This document shows, one piece after another, positions 10,476 through 20,651 of a DNA stretch of 64,000 nt. How positions within the stretch are numbered: position 1 is the first letter of the stretch; every line of letters starts with the position of its first letter. The notes beneath the pieces were generated by a model. It worked only from the letters and a program-made list of their open reading frames with translations, made no database searches and had not been told where the DNA came from. Both the position numbers and the translations under genes were made by a program. The stretch comes from Micromonospora cremea (lineage in GTDB: Bacteria; Actinomycetota; Actinomycetes; Mycobacteriales; Micromonosporaceae): the NCBI RefSeq assembly GCF_900143515.1, contig NZ_FSQT01000002.1, positions 3,039,501-3,103,500 on the forward strand. The letters run 5' to 3'.

Positions 10476-13400
10476 TCATCTCATGCCGCGGAGGGCGGTC
10501 TGTAGGCGTTCCTGGGCGCGGCGGCGGCGCTCGTTGCTGGCGCCGAGTATCAGCAACAGGATGCCCACCGGGATCAGTGCCAGCCACGGGCCGAGGCTGA
10601 ACAGCGCGTGGATCGCGGCGATCGCGGTGACCGACGCGCCGACGATCACCGGCGCCTGCTGCCGGCTGGACGAGCCGAAGATCAGCACCGCCACCGCGCC
10701 GAGCAGCAGCAGCATCTGCCGCAGCGTGCTGGACTCGGTCGCCAGCACGATCGCCAGAGTGGGCACGAACGCGGCGACCAGCGCCGGCCCGTACGCCACC
10801 CAACTGCTCATGTCCGATCGGTGGCGTAGCTCCAGTACCCCGACCAGCAGGGCCAGCGCGGCGAACGGCAGCGTGTACGCCTCGGGCAGCGCCACGTTGG
10901 CGACCCGCATCAGGATCCACCAGGCGGTGATCTCGCAGGCCACCACCGCCCAGAACAGGATTCGCCGCTCCATCGGCCGGCGACCGGGTCGCGTGGCCGC
11001 CACCCCGAGCACCGCGCCCCAGGCGGCCAGCAGGGCGGCGATGTGCCGGGGCGAGTCGAAGGCGAGGGCCAGCGCGATCAGCGCGGCCGCGTACCCGCTC
11101 CACTCCACGGTCGCGGCCTCGCGCTGCGCCTCCGGGCGGCGCAGCCGGGGCAGGGTCGCCGCGAACACCTGCAGGACCGCACCGACCGCGAGCACCCCGA
11201 ACGCCGACCAGACCGCGGCCAGCCCGGCGACCAGGCCAGCGGTGAGCACGAAGAGTTGCGCCATCAGCGAGGCGAAGAGCCAGCCGAGAATGCGGGCCCG
11301 CTGGGTGGCGCCGTACAGCGCCGCCACCACGCCCACGCCGACCGCGCCGCCGAGGGTGAACAGGGTCAACTCCCGGGTGGCCAGGCTGCCGGCCAGCCCG
11401 GCGCCACCGGCGGCCAGGCCGATGACGAACACCAGCACCCGGGCCAGCCGCAGCGAGCGGGCCGGCTCGACCAGCGGGGGAGGCGGGGTCAGTGCGAGGC
11501 CGAGCATCGCGATGGTGAAGACGGAGAGCGCGGCGAGGGCGCTCGCCGGCCAGCCGTTGCCCAGCGCGATGGGCGCGATCAGCAGCGTGACGGCGGCACC
11601 GGGCAGCACCACCGGCACGGCTCGGGACCGCCGTCCGCCGCTGAACCCGGTGGCGGCCAGCGCCGCGGTCGCGGTGAGCAGCAGCGCGGTCAGCACGTGG
11701 GTCGGGTCGACCACGTCCGGCGGCGGGGCGAGCAGTTCCGGTGGCGGGCCCTGCCAGATGCGGGTCAACACGCGGTGCGGCTCGACCAGGGCGGTGACCA
11801 GGGCGGGTGCGATCGAGGCGAGCGCGAGGGCGGTCGGCAGGGCTGCCGCGGCCAGCGCGCCGGCGGACGGGCTGACCCGCCACCGGCGCCGCTCCGGGTC
11901 GTCGGGCAACCGCCGCAGTGCGCCGTCGAGCAGCACCGCCCAGCGCCGGACCGGCTGGGCCGACCCGGTCGGGGGCACGGTGGCCGCGCGGATCAGCTCG
12001 GCCAGTACGCCGAGCAGCGCCGCGGCGGCCGCGTAGACGCCCGAGGCGAGGCCGGTGGGGATGGCGGCGAGCGCGCTGATGGTGGCCCCGCCGACCACGG
12101 CCACGCTGACCCAGGGCAGGTACTGCGGGACGTGCCGGCGGACCGCGGCCACGGCGGCCAGGCCGAGGCTGGACGCGGCCAGCGCGGCGGTCAGCACCAC
12201 CTGTGCTGAGTGTTCGAACTCGGCGGCCAGTGCCGCCACCGAGCCGGGCAGGGCCAGCAGCGCGGCGCCGGCTGCCGCACCGCCGATCTGCACCAGGTGC
12301 GGTGGCATCCCCTCGGTCTCGATGTCGGTGACCTGTGGGCCGGCCAGTACGCGGGCCAGCGCGGCCACCACCACGCCGATCAGCGCGATGCTGCCCAGCG
12401 CCAGCGCGGTGGTCCACGGCCGGACCAGGCCGGCGCCGGCCGCGTGCAGCGCGACCACTCCCGCCACGGTGGCCCGGGACAACCCGGCGCGGGCCTCCTC
12501 GGTGGCCACCGCGGCCATTCCGTAGACGGTGGCGACCATTCCGCCGACCAGGACCGGTGACCACCAGGGCAGGTCGAACGCTGTCGGGGCGCCGATCGTG
12601 GCGAGCACCACCGCCGCGCCGGACACGTCCCACCGCCACGGAGGAGGTAGCAGGATGCCGGCGGCGACGGCCAGCAGGACCAGCGCGACCGGGGCCTGCC
12701 AGGTGGCGCCACCGGTCGGCGCGGCCGGCCAGCCGCTCAGGTCGCCGTCCCAGATCGGGCCGGGGGTCGCCAGCACGCCCAGCCCACCGCGCAGCGCCGT
12801 CCAGCCGGCGAGTATGCCGATCAGCAGGCCGCCGACGGTGATGCCGAGAATCGGCCCGCGCCGCCACTCCTCGGGCATGGCGCGGGCCCCGACAGCGACC
12901 ACCAGCACCAGGCCGGCGGCGACCGCCAACTGACCGCCCGGGGTCAGCACAGCGGCGATCCGGACCAGTGTGGCGATCAGGGCGGTGGTGACCGCTGCGG
13001 CGGCCAGGTCCGAACCGTCCAGGGTGAGGTCGGAGCGGCGGCCGGCGTCGATCGACGGTGCCAGGAAGAGCAGCACGGCGGCGACGAGCAGCAGGGCGCC
13101 GACCCAGGCGTCGGCGACGGTCGCCCCGGGCGCGCCGAAGGCGGCGGCGGTGACCACCAGCGCGCCCAGCCCGGTGCCGACGGACAGCGGCGCCGGGATG
13201 CGCCGCTGGGACACCTGCACCACAGCGGCGTAGCCGAGGGTCACGCAGACGGCGAGGAAGCTCGCCGCCAGGACCGGGACGGTCACCTCGCGAAGGCTGG
13301 CCGGAGTGGGGGTCGGGTCGGTGGGCACGGTGGCGGCCACGAACGCGGCGACCGCCCCGGGCAGCGCGAACGCGGCGCCCCCGGCGGCCCAGGCGGTCAC

Positions 13401-15371
13401 CGTGTCGGCGGCGGCCGAGGCGATCCGGACCCGGGGTGCCAGGGCGACCAGAGCGCCGGCCGCGAAGAGGGTGAGCAGGGCCGCGGCGGTGAGCGGCGGC
13501 GCGGCCAGGCTGGCGCCCGCACCGAACAGGCCCACCGCGGCGGCCCCGACGCCATGCGCCAGCGCGGCCCGGCTGGTCCGCGCGGAGAGGCCGATCACGC
13601 CGATGCCGACGGCGGTGAGCACCATCGGCCAGGGTGCCGACGCCCAGCCGAGACCGAACGAGGCCGGCACGGCCAGCGCGGTGAGCGCAGCCCCGGCGAC
13701 GGCGAACTCGCGGCGGATGTCCGGGGGCAGGGCCAGCACCGCGGCGATGGTGAGCAGGAACGCGGCGGCAGCGAGCTGCCAGGTGGTCGGGCCGACCGCG
13801 GCGGCCAGTTCGGCCGGGTACCGGTCGAGGTCGGCGCCCCAGGCGGGCAGTGCTGCCCGGACCGGGGCCACGCCGGCGCGCAGCGCGCCCCCGGCGACCA
13901 CAAGCCCGCTGACGGTGAGCGCCACCGCCGAGGCGACCTGCGGGCCTCGCCGGGCGGCCTCGGGAATCGCGCGCACCGCCAGCCCGGTCACCGTGATGAC
14001 CGCCGCGATCAGCAGCAGAGCCCGGCCGGGCAGCGCCACCGAGGCGATCCGGCCGAGCGTACCGATCACGGCCAGGGTGAGGATGCCGGCCGCGACGTCG
14101 GGCAGCGGCGGGCGGCGCAGCACCAGCGCGCCGCCCAGTCCGACCGTGGCGGCCAGCAACAGCACCATCCCGGCGCCGGTCGCCGCCGGCACGGTCTCCG
14201 CCCCGAGCAGGGCGGTGACCGCGTACGCCAGGGCGACGGCGACCGCCACCGCGTGGAGCAGCCAGATCAGCTCGCGCAGCCCGGGCACCGGGCGGGTCGG
14301 CAGGATGGCGGCGGCGCCCGGGTCGGGATCGATCAGCTCGGCGGCCTCCTCCGGGTCGCCCTCGGGCCGGCCCTCGGCGCTGCGTTGCCGGGGCGCCGAC
14401 GGGGTGCCCGGGTCCGGCAGGTCCTGCCGGACGGGTTGCTCCACGGTGACCCCGGTGCGGGTCAGCCAGAGGTCGAGGAGGGCGACCAGGGTGAGCACCA
14501 GGGCCCAGCCGCCCGGCCCGGTGATCCGGTCGTACGCCAGCAGCGGCAGCACCGGCTGCGCGGCGAGCACGGTGGCGAACCGGGGTGTGCGCAGGCCTGT
14601 CCAGCCGGCGTACCCGAACGCGACGGCGGCGGTGACCGCGAAGATCACTCCGGCGAAGACCGCGCCGGAGGCGCCGCCGTTGCCGATCCGGTCCACCGCC
14701 CAGAGGGCGTTTCCGGCCAGCGGCACCAGCAGCAGGCCGACCGCGGAGATCGTCTCGGCGGTCGAGGTGAGCCCGCGTCGAGCCAGCGCCGGCGGGGCGA
14801 GCAGCATCAGCACCGTGGCGAGGAGCAGGATGCCGAGCCGGGCCAGCGCGTCCATCGAGCTGGTCGCCACGGCGGCGAAGACCACCGCGGCCACCCCGAG
14901 CAGCAGCGCGCCCAGCCCGAGCGGGATGTTCTGCACCTCGCGGGAGGACGCCTCCGGTGGGTGCTCCGGGTCGTCCGCATCGAGCCAGGACGCCCGGGGC
15001 GGGGGCGGTGGCGGGTCCTCTGCGGTGGGCGGGGTGCCCTGACGGGGCACCCGGGGCGGGGCGCCGGTGGCGGCGGTCGGCGGCCGGCGGCCGGGACGGC
15101 GGCGCAGCACCCGGCGCGGCCGGGTGGCCTGCTTGAGCCGTTCCTCACCGGCGTGCGCGAGGATGTCGCGCTGGAAGAGGGCCGCCTGCATCTTGGCGGC
15201 GATCTGCCGCTGCTCACGGGCGATGGCGGCGTCGCGCGCCTTCATCTCCGCGATCGAACGCTCGATGTCGGCCAGGTGCTCGACCCACTGGGCCTGATCG
15301 GCCCCGCAGTGCGGGCAGCGGACGGCCGGCTTGATCTCCCGGCCGCACGAGGAGCACTGAAAGGTCGCCAC
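10476..15371 (-). CDS. Giant polytopic membrane protein with N-terminal zinc ribbon
   Basis: A 1631-residue protein. Residues 5-21 contain two CxxC pairs (CSSC and CPHC), a zinc ribbon. An alpha-helical, charged segment follows to about residue 85 and a proline-rich linker to about residue 140. From there on the protein is almost entirely hydrophobic, with dozens of predicted spans separated by short charged or proline-rich loops, including an acidic loop near residue 340. It resembles the large actinobacterial membrane proteins named after Streptomyces SCO7613, some of which also start with a zinc ribbon. The repeated alternation of very similar hydrophobic blocks suggests internal duplication. 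Function unknown. No partner gene is adjacent; the neighbours are convergent or separated by a terminator. Confidence 0.8.
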   Translation of the reverse strand: MATFQCSSCGREIKPAVRCPHCGADQAQWVEHLADIERSIAEMKARDAAIAREQRQIAAKMQAALFQRDILAHAGEERLKQATRPRRVLRRRPGRRPPTAATGAPPRVPRQGTPPTAEDPPPPPPRASWLDADDPEHPPEASSREVQNIPLGLGALLLGVAAVVFAAVATSSMDALARLGILLLATVLMLLAPPALARRGLTSTAETISAVGLLLVPLAGNALWAVDRIGNGGASGAVFAGVIFAVTAAVAFGYAGWTGLRTPRFATVLAAQPVLPLLAYDRITGPGGWALVLTLVALLDLWLTRTGVTVEQPVRQDLPDPGTPSAPRQRSAEGRPEGDPEEAAELIDPDPGAAAILPTRPVPGLRELIWLLHAVAVAVALAYAVTALLGAETVPAATGAGMVLLLAATVGLGGALVLRRPPLPDVAAGILTLAVIGTLGRIASVALPGRALLLIAAVITVTGLAVRAIPEAARRGPQVASAVALTVSGLVVAGGALRAGVAPVRAALPAWGADLDRYPAELAAAVGPTTWQLAAAAFLLTIAAVLALPPDIRREFAVAGAALTALAVPASFGLGWASAPWPMVLTAVGIGVIGLSARTSRAALAHGVGAAAVGLFGAGASLAAPPLTAAALLTLFAAGALVALAPRVRIASAAADTVTAWAAGGAAFALPGAVAAFVAATVPTDPTPTPASLREVTVPVLAASFLAVCVTLGYAAVVQVSQRRIPAPLSVGTGLGALVVTAAAFGAPGATVADAWVGALLLVAAVLLFLAPSIDAGRRSDLTLDGSDLAAAAVTTALIATLVRIAAVLTPGGQLAVAAGLVLVVAVGARAMPEEWRRGPILGITVGGLLIGILAGWTALRGGLGVLATPGPIWDGDLSGWPAAPTGGATWQAPVALVLLAVAAGILLPPPWRWDVSGAAVVLATIGAPTAFDLPWWSPVLVGGMVATVYGMAAVATEEARAGLSRATVAGVVALHAAGAGLVRPWTTALALGSIALIGVVVAALARVLAGPQVTDIETEGMPPHLVQIGGAAAGAALLALPGSVAALAAEFEHSAQVVLTAALAASSLGLAAVAAVRRHVPQYLPWVSVAVVGGATISALAAIPTGLASGVYAAAAALLGVLAELIRAATVPPTGSAQPVRRWAVLLDGALRRLPDDPERRRWRVSPSAGALAAAALPTALALASIAPALVTALVEPHRVLTRIWQGPPPELLAPPPDVVDPTHVLTALLLTATAALAATGFSGGRRSRAVPVVLPGAAVTLLIAPIALGNGWPASALAALSVFTIAMLGLALTPPPPLVEPARSLRLARVLVFVIGLAAGGAGLAGSLATRELTLFTLGGAVGVGVVAALYGATQRARILGWLFASLMAQLFVLTAGLVAGLAAVWSAFGVLAVGAVLQVFAATLPRLRRPEAQREAATVEWSGYAAALIALALAFDSPRHIAALLAAWGAVLGVAATRPGRRPMERRILFWAVVACEITAWWILMRVANVALPEAYTLPFAALALLVGVLELRHRSDMSSWVAYGPALVAAFVPTLAIVLATESSTLRQMLLLLGAVAVLIFGSSSRQQAPVIVGASVTAIAAIHALFSLGPWLALIPVGILLLILGASNERRRRAQERLQTALRGMR

Positions 15372-15469
15372 GACACCCCTCCGCCCGCACTGTGGACTCC
15401 CACTGTCGCAGCATGCCCAAAGCTGGCGCGGATTTCGACACTTGTCGGCGGGTCCGGGGCAAACAACGA

Positions 15470-15511
15470 CACCGGCCGGCCACGGGAGGGATGCTCCGTG
15501 ACCGGCCGGTG
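15470..15511 (-). terminator. 16-bp stem hairpin after the UDP-glucose dehydrogenase gene
   Basis: CACCGGCCGGCCACGG (15470-15485) pairs with 15496-15511 with one mismatch and a 10-nt loop, just beyond the stop codon at 15523 on the minus strand. Confidence 0.65.
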
Positions 15512-15522
15512 GGTCGGATCCG

Positions 15523-16950
15523 TCAGGGGCGGCCCATGCCCCGGTACTCCCAGCCGGCCTGGGTCCACAGTGCGGAGTCGAGGCAGTTGCGGCCGTCGAC
15601 CACCTTGCGGCCGGCGACCAGCTCGCCGAGGGCGACCGGGTCGGCGTTGCGGAAGTCGGCCCACTCGGTGAGGACGCAGACCAGGTCAGCGTTGGCGACC
15701 GCCTCGTTGATGCCGGTCTCGTAGGTCAGCTCGGGGACCGCGCGGCGAGCGTTCTCGGTGCCCTGCGGGTCGTACACGTGCACGTCGGCGCCGGCCTTCT
15801 GCAGCAGCGCGGCGACGGCGAGCGCCGGGGCGTCGCGGACGTCGTCGGTGTTGGGCTTGAAGGTGGCGCCCAGCACGGCGATCCGGGTGCCGGAGAAGTC
15901 CGGGCCGGCCGGCCCGGAGCGGCGGCCGAGCAGGTCCGCGGCGAGGTGGAGCACCCGGGTACGGCGGCGCAGGTTGATCAGGTCGACCTCGTGCAGGAAG
16001 CGCAGCGCCTCGCCGGCACCCAGCTCCTGCGCCCGTGCCTGGAAGGCCCGAATGTCCTTCGGCAGGCAGGCGCCGCCGAAGCCGAGGCCGGCCTGGAGGA
16101 ACCGGTTGCCGATCCGCGGGTCGTAGCCGATCGCGCGGGCCAGCTGGGTGACGTCGCCGCCGGAGGCCTCGCAGACCTCGGCCATCGCGTTGATGAAGGA
16201 GATCTTCGTGGCCAGGAAGGCGTTCGCGGCGACCTTGACCAGCTCGGCGGTCGCGAAGTCGGTGACCACGAGGGGCACCTCGCGGTCCTCGGTGGCGGCC
16301 AGGTCGAAGACGCCCTTGTGCGCGGCGTAGAGCATGCCGTTGGCCCACTCGCTCTTCACGCCGACCACGATCCGGTTCGGGCGCAGCACGTCGTCGACGG
16401 CGAAGCCCTCCTGGAGGAACTCGGGGCTCCACGCCACCTCGACGCCCAGGTCGTTGGGAGTGTGCTTGCCGACCAGCTGCTCCACCCAGTCGGCGGTGCC
16501 CACCGGCACGGTGGACTTGCCGACGATCAGCGACTTGCGGGTCAGGTGTTGCGCCAGGCTGGTCACCGACGCCTCGACGTACGACAGGTCCGCGCCCATC
16601 CCGTCGGCCCGCTGGGGGGTGCCGACGCAGATGAAGTGCACGTCGCCGAACTCGGCGGTCTCCGCGATGTCGGTGCTGAACCGCAGCCGCCCGGCGGCCA
16701 GGTTCCGCTTGAGCAGCTCGTCCAGGCCGGGCTCGTGGATCGGCACCTGACCGGCGTTGAGCATCGCGATCTTGTCAGCGTCCACGTCGAACCCGAGCAC
16801 CTCGTACCCCAGCTCCGCGTAGCAGATGGCGTACGTCGCACCGAGGTAGCCGGTCCCCAGGAAGGTCACCCGCGGACGGGGCGCGCCCGAGGGCGGCGTC
16901 ACCGTGGCGATGGCGGGGGTCGGCTGGATGGTGGGATAGGGGATCGTCAC
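15523..16950 (-). CDS. UDP-glucose/GDP-mannose dehydrogenase family, probable UDP-glucose 6-dehydrogenase
   Basis: Oxidises UDP-glucose (or a related nucleotide sugar) twice with NAD to the uronate. The N-terminal Rossmann motif [12 protein letters not shown], the central helix, the catalytic Cys295 in [10 protein letters not shown] and the C-terminal NAD/UDP domain with [13 protein letters not shown] are all present. I choose the GTG at 16950 because GGAG (16963-16960) is 9 nt upstream; the ATG at 16995 has no ribosome site. The 475 residues include an N-terminal extension of about 24 residues rich in proline and threonine. Product would feed cell-wall or exopolysaccharide synthesis, in keeping with the mannosyl genes further on. 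Confidence 0.9.
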   Translation of the reverse strand: MTIPYPTIQPTPAIATVTPPSGAPRPRVTFLGTGYLGATYAICYAELGYEVLGFDVDADKIAMLNAGQVPIHEPGLDELLKRNLAAGRLRFSTDIAETAEFGDVHFICVGTPQRADGMGADLSYVEASVTSLAQHLTRKSLIVGKSTVPVGTADWVEQLVGKHTPNDLGVEVAWSPEFLQEGFAVDDVLRPNRIVVGVKSEWANGMLYAAHKGVFDLAATEDREVPLVVTDFATAELVKVAANAFLATKISFINAMAEVCEASGGDVTQLARAIGYDPRIGNRFLQAGLGFGGACLPKDIRAFQARAQELGAGEALRFLHEVDLINLRRRTRVLHLAADLLGRRSGPAGPDFSGTRIAVLGATFKPNTDDVRDAPALAVAALLQKAGADVHVYDPQGTENARRAVPELTYETGINEAVANADLVCVLTEWADFRNADPVALGELVAGRKVVDGRNCLDSALWTQAGWEYRGMGRP

Positions 16951-17199
16951 GCCTGTCTTCTCCGCTCGCACTGGCGGCGCTTCGTCGCGTCGCATTCTGC
17001 TGCGGCGCCTGGCCGGGCACCGGAGGGGTGGCTCATTGTCCGTCTTCCATCATCGCTCAGCGGCGTGGGTGCTCCCTCAAGCCTGTACCTACGCGCCGGT
17101 AACATCCACCTGAACTGCAGTCGTTATCCTTCAGTCTGCGCGGTCGCGGTCAGGGGAAGCTACAGACTGCGCATGATAGCCGTGAAGGGGAGGGCCAAC

Positions 17200-18369
17200 G
17201 TGGCCGCAGGGGAGTCGTTCGACGTCTACCGGTTGCCGGAGGAGCACGAGGCGATCCGGGAGGCCGTCCGGGAGGTCTGCACGGCGAAGGTGGCTCCGCA
17301 CGCCGCCGAGGCCGACGAGACCGGTGAGTTCCCGAAGGCGTCCTACGACGCTCTGCGGGCGGCCGACTTCCACGCCCCGCACATCCCCGAGGAGTACGGC
17401 GGCGCGGGCGCCGACGCGCTGGCCACCGCCATCGTGATCGAGGAGGTGGCGCGGGCCTGTGCCTCGTCCTCTCTGATCCCCGCGGTCAACAAGCTCGGCA
17501 CCATGCCGCTGCTGCTGGCCGGCTCCGAGGGGCTCAAGCGGCGCTACCTGACGCCGGTGGCGGCTGGCGACGCGATGTTCTCGTACTGCCTCTCGGAGCC
17601 GGAGGCGGGCAGCGACGCGGCCTCGATGACCACCCGCGCGGTACGTGACGGGGATCACTGGGTGCTCAACGGAGTGAAGCGCTGGATCACCAACGCCGGC
17701 GTCTCCGAGTTCTACACCGTCTTCGCGGTCACCGATCCGACCGCCCGGTCCCGGGGAATCTCGGCCTTCGTGGTCGAGAAGTCCGATGCCGGGGTGAGCT
17801 TCGGCGCCCCGGAGAAGAAGCTCGGCATCAAGGGCTCGCCCACCCGCGAGGTCTACCTGGACAACGTGCGGATCCCGGCGGATCGCATCATCGGCGCGGA
17901 GGGCACCGGCTTCGCCACCGCGATGCGGACCCTCGACCACACCCGGGTCACCATCGCCGCCCAGGCCATCGGGATCGCGCAGGGTGCGCTCGACTACGCC
18001 AAGAGGTACGTGGCCGAGCGCCGGCAGTTCGGCAAGGCGGTCGCCGAGTTCCAGGGCGTCCAGTTCATGCTCGCCGACATGGGCATGAAGCTGGAGGCGG
18101 CCCGGCAGCTCACCTACGCCGCGGCCGGCAAGTCCGAGCGCGGCGACGCGGACCTGACCTACTTCGGCGCGGCGGCCAAGTGCTTCGCCTCGGACGCCGC
18201 CATGGAGATCACCACCGACGCGGTGCAGCTGCTCGGTGGCTACGGCTACACCCGCGACTACCCCGTCGAGCGGATGATGCGGGACGCCAAGATCACCCAG
18301 ATCTACGAGGGCACCAACCAGGTGCAGCGGATCGTCATGGCGCGGCAACTGCTCAGCGGCACCGTCTAG
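17200..18369 (+). CDS. Acyl-CoA dehydrogenase, FadE25-like
   Basis: FAD flavoenzyme for the first step of acyl-CoA beta-oxidation. Its 389 residues show the N-terminal helical domain, the signature [15 protein letters not shown], the mid beta-domain with WITNAG, and the C-terminal [12 protein letters not shown] with [11 protein letters not shown], where Glu370 should be the catalytic base. The GTG at 17200 follows GGGGAGGG by 5 nt; an ATG at 17173 is possible. In M. tuberculosis fadE25 is next to purE-purK, and here it lies in the same neighbourhood. Short- to medium-chain or branched substrates are likely but cannot be fixed from sequence. Confidence 0.92.
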   Translation: MAAGESFDVYRLPEEHEAIREAVREVCTAKVAPHAAEADETGEFPKASYDALRAADFHAPHIPEEYGGAGADALATAIVIEEVARACASSSLIPAVNKLGTMPLLLAGSEGLKRRYLTPVAAGDAMFSYCLSEPEAGSDAASMTTRAVRDGDHWVLNGVKRWITNAGVSEFYTVFAVTDPTARSRGISAFVVEKSDAGVSFGAPEKKLGIKGSPTREVYLDNVRIPADRIIGAEGTGFATAMRTLDHTRVTIAAQAIGIAQGALDYAKRYVAERRQFGKAVAEFQGVQFMLADMGMKLEAARQLTYAAAGKSERGDADLTYFGAAAKCFASDAAMEITTDAVQLLGGYGYTRDYPVERMMRDAKITQIYEGTNQVQRIVMARQLLSGTV

Positions 18370-18390
18370 GCCGCAACCTGATCGAACCCG

Positions 18391-18422
18391 ACCGCCCCAC
18401 CGCCGCCCGGCGGTGGGGCGGT
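18391..18422 (+). terminator. Perfect 14-bp stem hairpin after the acyl-CoA dehydrogenase gene
   Basis: ACCGCCCCACCGCC (18391-18404) is the exact reverse complement of 18409-18422, with a 4-nt loop, 22 nt past the stop. Confidence 0.8.
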
Positions 18423-18597
18423 CGGCGTATGCACGTGAGTCCCCACACAGTCGCCATGTCAGACGGGTCTGCGACGTTAGGGGAAGACAGGATCACAGAA
18501 CCCGATCGTCCGCCGCCACCACCGCTCGCCTCGTCCCCCTTCGCTGCCCAACGTCGGGCACGCCCAACGACGCCCGAAGCCACGCAGAGAAATCGAG

Positions 18598-19890
18598 ATG
18601 ATGAAGCAGTTGGTGGAGAAGACCCGCCCCGATTCCGTCGCCGGCCAGGAGACGCTGCCCGGCGACCTGATGAGCAACCGCCAGCGGGTCCAACTCGTCC
18701 TCGTGCTCGGCGCGATGATCGCGATCGGGCCGCTGACCATCGACATGTACCTGCCGGCGCTGCCCGCCATCACGGCCGGCCTGCAGACCACCGAGACCGC
18801 GGTGCAGTTGACGCTGACCGGCACGCTGCTCGGCCTCGCGCTGGGCCAGCTGCTGGTCGGGCCGCTCTCCGACGTGATCGGGCGGCGCGTGCCCCTGCTG
18901 GCCGGGCTGGCCCTGCACATCGCGGCATCCGTGCTGTGCGTGTTCGCGCCCACCATCGGCGTGCTCGGCGTGCTGCGCGTACTGCAGGGGCTCGGGGTGG
19001 CGGCCGCCACCGTCGTCGCCACCGCAATCGTGCGCGACCTGTTCAGCGGCGCCTCCTTCGCGCGGATCTTCTCCCGGCTGATGCTGGTCATGGGCCTGGC
19101 CCCGATCCTCGCGCCGACCCTGGGCAGCGGCCTGCTGCGCTGGACCGAATGGCGGGGCGTCTTCGCGGCGCTGGCCGTGCTGGGCGCGCTGCTGATCGTC
19201 GTCGCCGCGTTGCGGCTGCCGGAGACGCTTCCCGTGGTGCGCCGGCGGCACGGCGGAGTGGGGGCGACCATGCGGGACTACCGGCGGCTGCTCAACGACC
19301 GGGCGTTCGTCGGTCTGGTGCTGGTCGCCGGGCTGGCCATGGCCGCACTGTTCGCGTACGTCTCCGGGTCGTCCTTCGTGCTCCAGGAGCAGTACGGCCT
19401 CGACGAGCAGCAGTTCGGGCTGGCCTTCGGTGCGGGCGCGGTCGGCCTGATCGCGGCCACCCAGTTCAACGTCCGGCTGCTGCGCCGCTACACCCCGCAG
19501 CAGATCCTGATCAGCGCCCTGATCGGCGGAACCGCGGCCGGGCTGCTGCTGGTCATGTTCGCCACGACCGGCCTCGGTGGTCTGGGCACGCTGCTCGCGT
19601 CGCTGTGGCTCGTCCTGGCGGCGGCGGGCCTGGCCCTGCCGAACGCGCCGGCACTGGCGATGACCCGGCACAGCGAGGCCGCCGGGACCGCTGCCGCGCT
19701 GCTCGGCGCCGTGCAGTTCGGCATCGGCGCGCTGTCGGCGCCCCTGGTCGGCCTGTTCGGCACCGGGAGCGTACCGATGGCGATCGTGATCGCGGGCGGC
19801 ATGGCCGCCGCGACGTTGGTCATGCTCCTCGTCGTTCCCCGCGCCGACCTCGGCGTCGTCGACCCGGACCTGGCCGTCGCACTGCACTAG
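18598..19890 (+). CDS. MFS drug exporter, Bcr/CflA type
   Basis: A 430-residue proton-coupled exporter with 12 predicted spans. The first span contains IGPLTIDMYLPALPAI, the hallmark of the Bcr/CflA group (bicyclomycin and chloramphenicol efflux); GPLSDVIGRR is the MFS loop 2-3 motif. Cytoplasmic N-terminus of about 30 residues. A second ATG follows at once (MMK), so the exact start is uncertain by one codon; the ribosome site is weak. Monocistronic between two hairpins. Substrate unknown. Confidence 0.9.
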   Translation: MMKQLVEKTRPDSVAGQETLPGDLMSNRQRVQLVLVLGAMIAIGPLTIDMYLPALPAITAGLQTTETAVQLTLTGTLLGLALGQLLVGPLSDVIGRRVPLLAGLALHIAASVLCVFAPTIGVLGVLRVLQGLGVAAATVVATAIVRDLFSGASFARIFSRLMLVMGLAPILAPTLGSGLLRWTEWRGVFAALAVLGALLIVVAALRLPETLPVVRRRHGGVGATMRDYRRLLNDRAFVGLVLVAGLAMAALFAYVSGSSFVLQEQYGLDEQQFGLAFGAGAVGLIAATQFNVRLLRRYTPQQILISALIGGTAAGLLLVMFATTGLGGLGTLLASLWLVLAAAGLALPNAPALAMTRHSEAAGTAAALLGAVQFGIGALSAPLVGLFGTGSVPMAIVIAGGMAAATLVMLLVVPRADLGVVDPDLAVALH

Positions 19891-19933
19891 CGCGGCCGGC
19901 GCCGGTTGACCGCGAGCGGTGGCCTCCGGGTTG

Positions 19934-19961
19934 GGGGCGGGCCGGTCGCCCGGCCCGCCCC
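19934..19961. terminator. Bidirectional terminator between convergent genes
   Basis: GGGGCGGGCCGG (19934-19945) pairs exactly with 19950-19961, loop 4 nt. GTTGACCG/CGGTCAAC flank it and extend the fold. It separates the exporter gene from the membrane protein gene ending at 19966. Confidence 0.75.
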
Positions 19962-19965
19962 ACGG

Positions 19966-20628
19966 TCAACGGATCTCGGTGTCCTCCGGGCGCGGCTGGC
20001 CGCGCGGCGGCGCGGACCACGGCGACTCGCCACCGACCCGGCGGGGCAGTGGGTCGGTCGGCGTCGGCTCGGCCGGGTAACCCAGGGTGGGCGGGGTGGC
20101 GTCACGTTCGGCGGGCTCGGGGGGCGGCCAGTCGGTCAGGGTGAAGTCGTCGCTTCCGGGGCCACCCGCCGGCGCCGTTGCCGTTGCCGGCTCGGTCACC
20201 GGCCGCGGCCACTGCTGCCAACGTTGCCTGCTGAACGCCGCTACCAGCAGCAGCAGGCCGATCAGGAAGAGGGTGCCGTTCTCCACCGGAAGCCGCAGCG
20301 GCAGCGGATCGCCGAGCACCTTCCACCCGTGCGGGATCGCGTCCCGCACCTCGAACGGCGCCACGAACATCCCGACGTACGGGGTGACCAGCAGCAGCCC
20401 GGCCACCAGCGGGCCCAACGGCGAGACGCGCAGTGTGCCGAGCAGGCCCAGCAGGACACCGCCGACACCGAGGTACACGGCCGGCTCGATCAGGTTGGCG
20501 GTGTTGAACGTGCCGATCTCCACCCAGCGGTCGACCGTCCGGCTCGACCCGTCCTGCCCGAGTGTGACCAGCACCCACGTGATGGGCACCACCACCAGCC
20601 CGGCGAGGAAGCTCCAGAGATGTCGCAT
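19966..20628 (-). CDS. Four-helix membrane protein with proline-rich tail
   Basis: A 220-residue protein with four hydrophobic segments (about 5-25, 48-65, 70-92 and 118-133) and a cytoplasmic tail of about 80 residues rich in proline, threonine and acidic residues. I recognise no family motif. The ATG at 20628 is 6 nt from a -10 box, so the mRNA is probably leaderless. It is transcribed divergently from a thioesterase gene, from overlapping promoters. Function unknown. Confidence 0.75.
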   Translation of the reverse strand: MRHLWSFLAGLVVVPITWVLVTLGQDGSSRTVDRWVEIGTFNTANLIEPAVYLGVGGVLLGLLGTLRVSPLGPLVAGLLLVTPYVGMFVAPFEVRDAIPHGWKVLGDPLPLRLPVENGTLFLIGLLLLVAAFSRQRWQQWPRPVTEPATATAPAGGPGSDDFTLTDWPPPEPAERDATPPTLGYPAEPTPTDPLPRRVGGESPWSAPPRGQPRPEDTEIR

Positions 20629-20634
20629 CCGCGC

Positions 20635-20644
20635 ACCGTACCGT
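20635..20644. promoter_or_regulatory. Overlapping divergent -10 boxes sharing one TA
   Basis: ACCGTACCGT reads as TACCGT (20639-20644) on the plus strand and TACGGT (20640-20635) on the minus strand; the two hexamers share the dinucleotide 20639-20640. The ATG on each side lies 6-7 nt beyond its box (20628 minus, 20652 plus), so both transcripts should be leaderless and start about 23 bp apart. Confidence 0.6.
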
Positions 20645-20651
20645 TTCCGGC

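Noticed and set aside
10405..12867. Very long open frames opposite or across the giant membrane protein gene (for example 10405-12867 minus, 13306-15042 plus)
   Set aside because: They are compositional shadows of a high-GC gene: arginine/glycine/alanine-rich, without domains or ribosome sites, while the 1631-residue frame has normal codon-position GC and clear membrane spans.
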